Assembly: GCA_900768805.1 (NCBI GenBank)
Contig: CAAGEF010000011.1
Location: 1-10,331 of the forward strand
Source of the DNA: Clostridia bacterium
GTDB taxonomy: Bacteria; Bacillota; Clostridia; TANB77; CAG-508
Direction: 5' to 3'
Length of the DNA stretch: 10,331 nucleotides
Shown here: positions 5,963 through 10,331 of the stretch, piece after piece
Position numbering within the stretch: position 1 is the stretch's first letter
How the letters are laid out: each line of letters starts with the position of its first letter
Position numbers and translations under genes: made by a program
Notes under the pieces: model-generated
Told to the model about the DNA's origin: nothing
Seen by the model: the letters and a program-made list of their open reading frames with translations, nothing else
Database searches by the model: none

Positions 5963-7315
5963 ATGAAAAGAAAAATATATGATAAATTACTAGAATGGAA
6001 AAAAGAATCAAATGGTAAGACAGCATTGTTAATTGAAGGTGCAAGGCGTGTTGGTAAAAGTTTTATAGTAGAACAATTTGCTAAAGAAAATTATAAATCT
6101 TATGTTTTAATAGACTTTGCTTATGCAACGGATAAAATAAAAAATCTTTTTTATGAATATGGAAATGATTTAGATATGTTATTTATGTATTTACAACAGT
6201 TTTATGATGTAACATTGTATGAAAGAGAAACATTATTTATTTTTGATGAAGTTCAATTTTGTCCAAGAGCAAGAAGCTTAATAAAGCATTTGGTAGCAGA
6301 TAGAAGATATGATTTTATTGAAACAGGCTCTTTAATATCTATTCAAAAAAATGTAAAGGATATATTAATTCCATCAGAAGAAGAATCTATTAATATGTAT
6401 CCTATGGACTTTGAAGAATTTTTATGGGCAATGGGAAATGAAATATTGATGGATTTTATAAAAAAATGTTATGAAGAAAAAAAGCCTTTAACTGATTTAT
6501 TACACAGAAAAGTCATGGATTATTATAAACAATATTTAATTATAGGTGGAATGCCACAAGTAGTTACAGAATATATAAAAACTAAAAGTTTTTCTGCTGC
6601 TGATAAAATAAAAAGAAATATTTTAAAATTATATAGAGAAGATATTAGAAAGCATGCTGATGAATTAAATTTAAAAGTAGAGCAAATATTTGATACAATA
6701 CCTTCGCAATTACAAAAACATGAAAAGAAGTTTAATTTATCTGCTATGAGCGAAAATGCAAGATTCAGAAATTATGAAGGAGCTTTTTATTGGTTAAAGG
6801 ATGCAGGCTTAATTAATATTGCTTATAACACAACAGAACCCAATATAGGGTTAGGTCAAAGAATAGATGATAATAGTCTAAAATGTTATTTCTTTGATAC
6901 AGGTTTATTATTAGCACTTGTATTTAATGAAAGAGAAATAGTAAAAGAAGAAGTATATAAAAAAATATTATTTGATAAACTTTCATTTAATGAAGGTATG
7001 ATAATTGAAAATATGGTTGCTCAAAGTTTAACATCAGCTAAAAGAAAACTATATTTCTTTTCAAAATATAATAGTGAAGATTCATCTCAAACTATGGAAA
7101 TTGATTTTCTTATAACAAAGGATACTACAACATCTAAACATAATATTATACCTATTGAAGTAAAATCAGGAGACAGATACACTTATTCATCTTTAAACAA
7201 ACTTAAAGATAAGTATAAAGACTATATTTATAAACCTATAATAATTCATACTAAAGATTTAAAAGTTGAGGATAATATTTTATATTTACCAATTTATATG
7301 ACTTGTTTATTATAA
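5963..7315 (+). CDS. AAA+ ATPase with DUF4143 and PD-(D/E)xK-like C-terminus
   Basis: A 450-residue protein of typical length for the ATP-binding/DUF4143 family. Walker A is GARRVGKS (26-33), Walker B is LFIFDEVQF (91-99), and the sensor-like ETGSLIS is at 120-126. The MYPMDFEEFLWAMG segment (145-158) is a hallmark of this family. The second half (about 195-410) is DUF4143: YLIIGGMPQVV, then the helical part with AFYWLKDAGLI and KCYFFDTGLL. Near the end E349, EIDFLI (D381) and IEVKSG (E399, K401) match the degenerate PD-(D/E)xK nuclease fold seen in these proteins. The role is unknown; family members are spread as accessory genes with strong copy-number variation in gut bacteria. Start and promoter are clear. 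It stands alone between a repeat array and a fifth repeat copy, and no membrane segment is seen. Confidence 0.9.
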   Translation: MKRKIYDKLLEWKKESNGKTALLIEGARRVGKSFIVEQFAKENYKSYVLIDFAYATDKIKNLFYEYGNDLDMLFMYLQQFYDVTLYERETLFIFDEVQFCPRARSLIKHLVADRRYDFIETGSLISIQKNVKDILIPSEEESINMYPMDFEEFLWAMGNEILMDFIKKCYEEKKPLTDLLHRKVMDYYKQYLIIGGMPQVVTEYIKTKSFSAADKIKRNILKLYREDIRKHADELNLKVEQIFDTIPSQLQKHEKKFNLSAMSENARFRNYEGAFYWLKDAGLINIAYNTTEPNIGLGQRIDDNSLKCYFFDTGLLLALVFNEREIVKEEVYKKILFDKLSFNEGMIIENMVAQSLTSAKRKLYFFSKYNSEDSSQTMEIDFLITKDTTTSKHNIIPIEVKSGDRYTYSSLNKLKDKYKDYIYKPIIIHTKDLKVEDNILYLPIYMTCLL

Positions 7316-7337
7316 AAATATGAAAATTTAATAAAAA

Positions 7338-7355
7338 AGTGCTTTGATTTTCGTG
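7338..7355 (+). repeat. Degenerate fifth copy of the TTTCGTG repeat, downstream of the ATPase
   Basis: AGTGCTTTGATTTTCGTG matches the upstream 18-mer consensus at 13 of 17 defined positions, with the whole TTTCGTG core intact, on the same strand. It begins 23 bases after the ATPase stop. I found TTTCGTG nowhere else on this strand of the window apart from the four upstream units. The core here also sits in a small palindrome, ATTTTC-GT-GAAAAT. Confidence 0.6.
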
Positions 7356-7403
7356 AAAATTAAATTAATAAAAATTTTATTACGCAATTTTATGATGAGA
7401 TAG

Positions 7404-7430
7404 AGATCAAGTTAAAACTTGGTCTTTTTT
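7404..7430 (+). terminator. Terminator downstream of the ATPase gene
   Basis: AGATCAAGT (7404-7412) pairs with ACTTGGTCT (7417-7425) through a TAAA loop, with one G-T wobble, and runs into six Ts (7425-7430). Both structure and tail are good. It lies 88 bases after the ATPase stop. Confidence 0.7.
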
Positions 7431-7541
7431 ATTGCAAATAAAGCTGTAGAATCAACAGTTCGTGGAAAAGGTGATTTCATTCCTAAAAATCAGATAACTT
7501 CTGGATATAAATATATGACTCCAACTTTTATGATGGATTAA
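7416..7541 (+). pseudogene. 3' tail of an unidentified gene without a start
   Basis: The frame is open from TAA 7413-7415 to TAA 7539-7541 and reads like real protein from about 7440: KAVESTVRGKGDFIPKNQ, then ITSGYKYMTPTFMMD. No ATG precedes this part, and the frame emerges from the terminator hairpin, so only a C-terminal scrap of about 34 residues remains. The composition (Gly, Pro, Thr, Met, and balanced codon positions) differs from the surrounding spacer. I do not recognise the parent protein. The rest of the 448-base gap between the ATPase and sigma genes holds a repeat copy, two hairpins and a possible promoter. Confidence 0.45.
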
Positions 7542-7621
7542 AACTTACAAGTTATTGAGAAGTTTATTATTTTCTATTTTTTTAGTGTTACTTAATAAAT
7601 TTTTATAAATAAGATAGTAAC

Positions 7622-7651
7622 TAGGTATTTACTAGAAATAGTAAGTACCTA
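7622..7651 (+). terminator. Long hairpin with GAAA tetraloop
   Basis: TAGGTATTTACTA (7622-7634) pairs with TAGTAAGTACCTA (7639-7651) around a GAAA loop: 13 pairs with a single T-G wobble. A T-rich but broken tail (ATTTATTATT) follows. It would serve as a terminator for the dead gene at 7416-7541 or as a transcript barrier before the sigma operon. Confidence 0.6.
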
Positions 7652-7691
7652 ATTTATTATTAGTAAAAGTTTTATAAATTTATAAAAAAAC

Positions 7692-7719
7692 GCAACCAAA
7701 TGAAAAAAGATGGTAATAT
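7692..7719 (+). promoter_or_regulatory. Possible ECF-type promoter of the sigma/anti-sigma pair
   Basis: GCAACC (7692-7697) resembles the AAC-containing -35 box used by ECF sigma factors and stands out in the AT-rich spacer. TAATAT lies 16 bases on (7714-7719). ECF genes commonly drive their own promoter. The -10 side does not show the usual CGT, so this is tentative. Confidence 0.25.
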
Positions 7720-7745
7720 ATAGATGTAAGGTATCTTAAAATAAA

Positions 7746-7751
7746 AAGGAG
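7746..7751 (+). promoter_or_regulatory. Ribosome binding site that decides a TTG start
   Basis: AAGGAG lies 12 bases before TTG 7764. The first in-frame ATG (7791) has no such site nearby, and the ATG at 7771 is out of frame. The TTG is therefore the better start, although the spacing is longer than ideal. Confidence 0.55.
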
Positions 7752-7763
7752 TTTAGATCTAAA

Positions 7764-8315
7764 TTGAATAATGAAAAAATATATAGTTATATGATTGACA
7801 ATAGATTAAATCTTGAAAAAGCGATGAATGATTATAAGAGTTATATATATGCAATTATAAGAAATGATTATGCTAATTTTGAAGATGAAGATATAGAAGA
7901 AATTATTTTAGATGTATTTTTAACTTTATGGAATAATCAAAATAAATTAGATATAAATAAGAAAATGTCATCATATATAGCAGGAATAACAAGAAATCTA
8001 ATAAAAAAGAAATATAGACAAAAGAAAACTAATGAAAACATAGAAGATTATGAGGAAAAACTTATTGATTTTAGTAATATTGAAATAAGTTTTATTCAGA
8101 GAGAAAAAAATACAATAATAAATAATGAATTAAATTCTTTGAAATTAGAAGACAAAGATATTTTCATTAAGTATTATTATTTTGAAAAAAGCATAAAAGA
8201 AATAGCAATTTATTATAATATTTCTGAATCAAAGGTTAAGTCGAAATTATTTAGAATTAGAAAAAGGTTACATAGAGTTTTAAAGAAAAGGGGGTATATT
8301 TCAAATGAAAAGTAG
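7764..8315 (+). CDS. ECF-type sigma-70 family RNA polymerase sigma factor
   Basis: A 183-residue protein of normal ECF length with no region 1 or 3. Region 2 spans about 17-88 (DYKSYIYAIIRN, EDIEEIILDVFLTLW, SYIAGITRNLIKKKYRQ), the part that binds core polymerase and the -10 box. A charged linker follows, then region 4 at about 120-175 (LEDKDIFIKYYYFEKSIKEIAIYYNISESKVKSKLFRIRKRL), with the helix-turn-helix IKEIAIYYNISESKVKSKLF reading the -35 box. The start is TTG; starting at the ATG at 7791 would remove nine residues. The gene overlaps the next by 11 bases, the usual arrangement for a sigma factor and its membrane-bound inhibitor. It is probably an envelope-signal sigma factor; its regulon is not visible beyond a possible self-promoter. 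Confidence 0.9.
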   Translation: MNNEKIYSYMIDNRLNLEKAMNDYKSYIYAIIRNDYANFEDEDIEEIILDVFLTLWNNQNKLDINKKMSSYIAGITRNLIKKKYRQKKTNENIEDYEEKLIDFSNIEISFIQREKNTIINNELNSLKLEDKDIFIKYYYFEKSIKEIAIYYNISESKVKSKLFRIRKRLHRVLKKRGYISNEK

Positions 8316-9624
8316 TAAAGAATTATTTGAAGAATTACAAAATAATATTGCTATATCAAATTTTGAGAAAGAAGAATATACTCTCAAGAAAAAAATAGAT
8401 TGGAGGATATATACGATGAAGAAAAAAATTGTGGCAATTAGTACAGCGTGTTTCATTTTAATATCTGGAGTTGCTTTTGCATTTAATGGAGAAAATATTA
8501 TAAATTATTTTAGAGGGTTAGGAAATGGAATAGATTCGGCTATTGAAAATGGATATATTGCAGAACCTAATATGGAATATGAGAGTTCAAGAGCAACTAC
8601 AACAGATGAAGTAAAAGGAATAACATTAGATGATATAAATGTAAAAGCAAAAATTGAAGATTTTTTAATGGATGATCTAAATATTAGTACACATTTTTTA
8701 TTTGAAATAGATACAAAAATAAATGATACAATCGATTTTGATGATTTAAAAAGTGTTGAATTAAAAGATCTGATTGTAACAGATGAAGAAAATAAGATAT
8801 TATATTGTATGAATAAAGAGTCATTTGATAAATATTGTGTAGATAATAATTTGAATTATAATTTTTCTGAATTTAATGAAAATTATTATAATTGCGGTCT
8901 TAATAATTTTATTGTTCGCAAAACAAAAGAAAATGGTAATATACAATTAACTTATAATATGTATACAGGCGGGGAACACAGTTATCCAAAAAGTAAAAAA
9001 TTATATTTCAAATTTTCAAATATCGTATTAAAGAGAAATGATTGGCTTGAAAATGAAAATAGTATTGTAAATTTAAAGGGAAATTGGGAAATGGAGGTAG
9101 ATGTGCCCGAAAAAATGTATAATAGAAAATCAATTTCTTATAAGGTTATAAAAAATGAAAATAAAGATTTTGAAATAACAAATGCAACACTGTATGATAC
9201 AGGTTTTGAATTTGGAATGATTGTATCAAATATGAAAAGACCAGAAATTCCACAACTATTAAAAGATTTATGGAAACAACAAAAAGATGGAAAAATAGAT
9301 ACAGATGAAATGAATAGGTTATTAAATGAAGATCCAGAAATACACAAAGCTTTTGAAGAATATATGGCGCGACCAATAGCGACTTATCGTTATTCATCAG
9401 ATGACAGTTTTGAAACGATAACTTATGTAGAAAATGAAAAAGGACAAAAGTTTCAAAGCACAATGAGTCCAAGTAGAAGACAAGATGCAAATTATATTGA
9501 AGGAGATAAGTATAGTTTTTTTGAAACATTTGGATTAACTTCTAGTGATGCAACAGATATACTGAAAGTAAAAGTTTTGTTTAAAGATACTCAATATACT
9601 ATAGAATTAGAAAGAGTTAAATAA
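8305..9624 (+). CDS. Membrane-anchored partner of the ECF sigma factor, DUF4179-like anti-sigma protein
   Basis: A 439-residue protein. A short cytoplasmic part (1-37; KSSKELFEELQNNIAISNFEKEEY, basic near 28-41) precedes one transmembrane helix KIVAISTACFILISGVAFAF (41-60). About 380 residues outside the cell follow, rich in Asp, Asn, Tyr and beta-type sequence. The layout and the external segment after the helix (YFRGLGNGIDSAIENGYIAEP, then GITLDDINVKAKIEDF) resemble DUF4179 proteins encoded beside ECF sigma genes in Clostridia. The inside part would hold the sigma factor until an external signal is sensed. The ATG overlaps the sigma gene and has AAAGGGGG about 11 bases upstream. The short inner part is smaller than zinc anti-sigma domains and has no HxxxCxxC motif, so the mechanism is not that of zinc anti-sigmas. 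A terminator follows. Confidence 0.75.
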   Translation: MKSSKELFEELQNNIAISNFEKEEYTLKKKIDWRIYTMKKKIVAISTACFILISGVAFAFNGENIINYFRGLGNGIDSAIENGYIAEPNMEYESSRATTTDEVKGITLDDINVKAKIEDFLMDDLNISTHFLFEIDTKINDTIDFDDLKSVELKDLIVTDEENKILYCMNKESFDKYCVDNNLNYNFSEFNENYYNCGLNNFIVRKTKENGNIQLTYNMYTGGEHSYPKSKKLYFKFSNIVLKRNDWLENENSIVNLKGNWEMEVDVPEKMYNRKSISYKVIKNENKDFEITNATLYDTGFEFGMIVSNMKRPEIPQLLKDLWKQQKDGKIDTDEMNRLLNEDPEIHKAFEEYMARPIATYRYSSDDSFETITYVENEKGQKFQSTMSPSRRQDANYIEGDKYSFFETFGLTSSDATDILKVKVLFKDTQYTIELERVK

Positions 9625-9635
9625 TATAATTAGTT

Positions 9636-9661
9636 AAAGATTAGATAAATGTCTAATCTTT
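9636..9661 (+). terminator. Terminator of the sigma/anti-sigma operon
   Basis: Perfect 10-bp stem AAAGATTAGA (9636-9645) / TCTAATCTTT (9652-9661) with a six-base loop, 11 bases after the stop codon, followed by ATTTATAT. GC content is low but the position is right. Confidence 0.65.
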
Positions 9662-9688
9662 ATTTATATAAAAAAAGAGGTTTTTTGA

Positions 9689-9757
9689 ACAGGTTTTACA
9701 AGTCATGGAGCACAATATACAGATTCTTCAGATAATCATTATTATGATGATAACTAA
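9689..9757 (+). pseudogene. Possible 22-codon gene scrap
   Basis: Between the terminator and the kinase promoter a short frame reads TGFTSHGAQYTDSSDNHYYD, then DN and a TAA at 9755-9757. A TGA (9686-9688) precedes it directly and there is no start codon. The higher GC and varied residues make it look like the end of a former gene, but it is short and could be chance. The rest of the 284-base gap shows nothing until the promoter at 9835. Confidence 0.25.
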
Positions 9758-9834
9758 GAAAATTTATGTTTATTTCTTTAATAGTGTTATACTCTCAATA
9801 GAAAAACTTACAATAAGTAGGGTAGGTAATTCAG

Positions 9835-9864
9835 TTGAAAATTATCTGTCCATTATGTTATAAT
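9835..9864 (+). promoter_or_regulatory. Strong extended -10 promoter of the kinase gene
   Basis: TTGAAA (9835-9840), an 18-base spacer, and a perfect TATAAT (9859-9864) preceded by TGT (extended -10). The gene's GGAGG is at 9898-9902, six bases before the ATG at 9909. This is the best promoter in the window. Confidence 0.75.
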
Positions 9865-9908
9865 CGGAACAATAAATATTAATTTATCGCTAGGATTGGA
9901 GGAAAAAA

Positions 9909-10312
9909 ATGGTTGTTTTAATAGCGGGAACTTCACATACAGGTAAAACATTATTAGCCCAAAGATTATTAGAAAAATATAAATATCCATATTTATCAAT
10001 AGACCATTTAAAAATGGGATTGATTAGAAGTAAAAATACTAATTTAACAGTAGAAAATGATGATAAACTAACAGATTATTTATGGGCAATAGTAAGAGAA
10101 ATTATAAAAACAAATATAGAAAATAATCAAAATATTATAATAGAAGGTTGTTACATACCTTTTAATTGGAAAGATGATTTTGAAGAAAAATATTTAAAGC
10201 AAATTAAATATACTTGTTTAATTATGACAGAAGAATATATAAATAAAAATTATAACAATATTATAATGTATGAAAATAGTATAGAAGATAGAAAAAACAA
10301 AGAAGATATAGA
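9909..10312 (+). CDS. P-loop nucleotide kinase, zeta-toxin/2-phosphoglycerate-kinase-like, cut by the contig end
   Basis: About 134 native residues are present and the 3' end is missing. Walker A is GTSHTGKT (7-14) after a hydrophobic strand (MVVLIA). SIDHLKMGL (30-38) follows, with the Asp expected to help bind substrate or magnesium, and then NIIIEGCYIP (75-84) as the second core strand. The architecture is that of small P-loop kinases annotated as zeta toxin, adenylate kinase-like or 2-phosphoglycerate kinase-like; no antitoxin gene precedes it, so toxin function is not supported. It has its own strong promoter and ribosome site. Residues 76-99 are encoded by the 71-bp stretch repeated at 5685. 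The final apparent residues DRKSTR come from adapter sequence, not from the organism. Confidence 0.75.
10136..10206 (+). repeat. Second copy of the exact 71-bp repeat (within the kinase gene)
   Basis: Identical base for base to 5685-5755, in the same orientation, about 4.45 kb downstream. Here it is part of an intact frame, whereas the upstream copy is an isolated scrap, so this is the parental copy or a close relative of it. Confidence 0.9.
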
Positions 10313-10331
10313 AGATCGGAAGAGCACACGT
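10313..10331. other. Illumina TruSeq adapter sequence (contaminant)
   Basis: The last 19 bases, AGATCGGAAGAGCACACGT, are exactly the start of the TruSeq Read 1 3' adapter. They stand out by GC content and sit at the very end of the contig. Biological sequence ends at or just before 10312; one or two boundary bases could be shared. Confidence 0.95.

Noticed and set aside
5779..7315. Type III toxin-antitoxin (ToxIN-like) locus, with tandem repeats before a gene
   Set aside because: The downstream protein is an AAA/DUF4143 ATPase and not a ToxN-type endoribonuclease, and the promoter and operator lie between the repeats and the gene instead of a terminator. Kept only as an analogy.
9138..9529. 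Open frames on the minus strand inside the DUF4179-like gene
   Set aside because: They overlap a well-supported gene entirely and show only the hydrophobic composition expected from antisense of Asp/Lys/Glu codons.
9909..10312. Zeta toxin of a toxin-antitoxin pair
   Set aside because: There is no small antitoxin gene in front; the gene has its own strong promoter and many non-toxin P-loop kinases share these motifs.

Overview
The window is very AT-rich (roughly a quarter G+C by eye). It uses the standard bacterial code, with TGA as a real stop (for example 1898-1900 and 2512-2514) and AGGAG-type ribosome binding sites. Protein types and codon use point to a low-GC Bacillota, most likely a Clostridia relative. 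All supported genes lie on the + strand. The last 19 bases are the Illumina TruSeq adapter, so this is the end of a draft, probably metagenomic, contig and biological sequence stops at about 10312.

Left part (1-4190): the 3' end of an unidentified gene, then a wrecked manganese exporter gene (mntP) that has lost its middle. Next comes a tightly packed, translationally coupled five-gene operon: a COG1964-type radical SAM enzyme of the wider family that includes archaeal tetraether synthase and bacterial membrane-spanning-lipid synthases, an isoprenylcysteine methyltransferase-like membrane protein, a DUF4395 membrane protein, an Lgt-like membrane protein with an altered active site and a one-base frameshift, and a small two-helix membrane protein. 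A good terminator hairpin follows. One radical SAM enzyme and four membrane proteins, several with lipid-enzyme folds, suggest an undescribed membrane-lipid or lipoprotein modification pathway. That function is inference.

Middle part (4200-7660): a monocistronic gene for a coiled-coil protein with one membrane segment. It is followed by a leader containing an exact 71-bp copy of part of the last gene of the window and four direct repeats at an exact 33-bp period. After the array come a near-consensus promoter and a perfect 20-bp palindrome over its -10 box. These precede an AAA+/DUF4143 ATPase with a PD-(D/E)xK-like C-terminus. A degenerate fifth repeat lies just after that gene, so the ATPase is bracketed by its own repeat family. 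A hairpin and a dead gene tail fill the space behind it.

Right part (7690-10312): an ECF-type sigma factor with a TTG start overlaps a membrane-anchored partner resembling DUF4179 anti-sigma proteins, and a terminator follows. Then come a small gene scrap, a strong extended -10 promoter and the start of a P-loop kinase gene cut by the contig end. The alternation of intact genes and gene scraps suggests an accessory region with repeated recombination.
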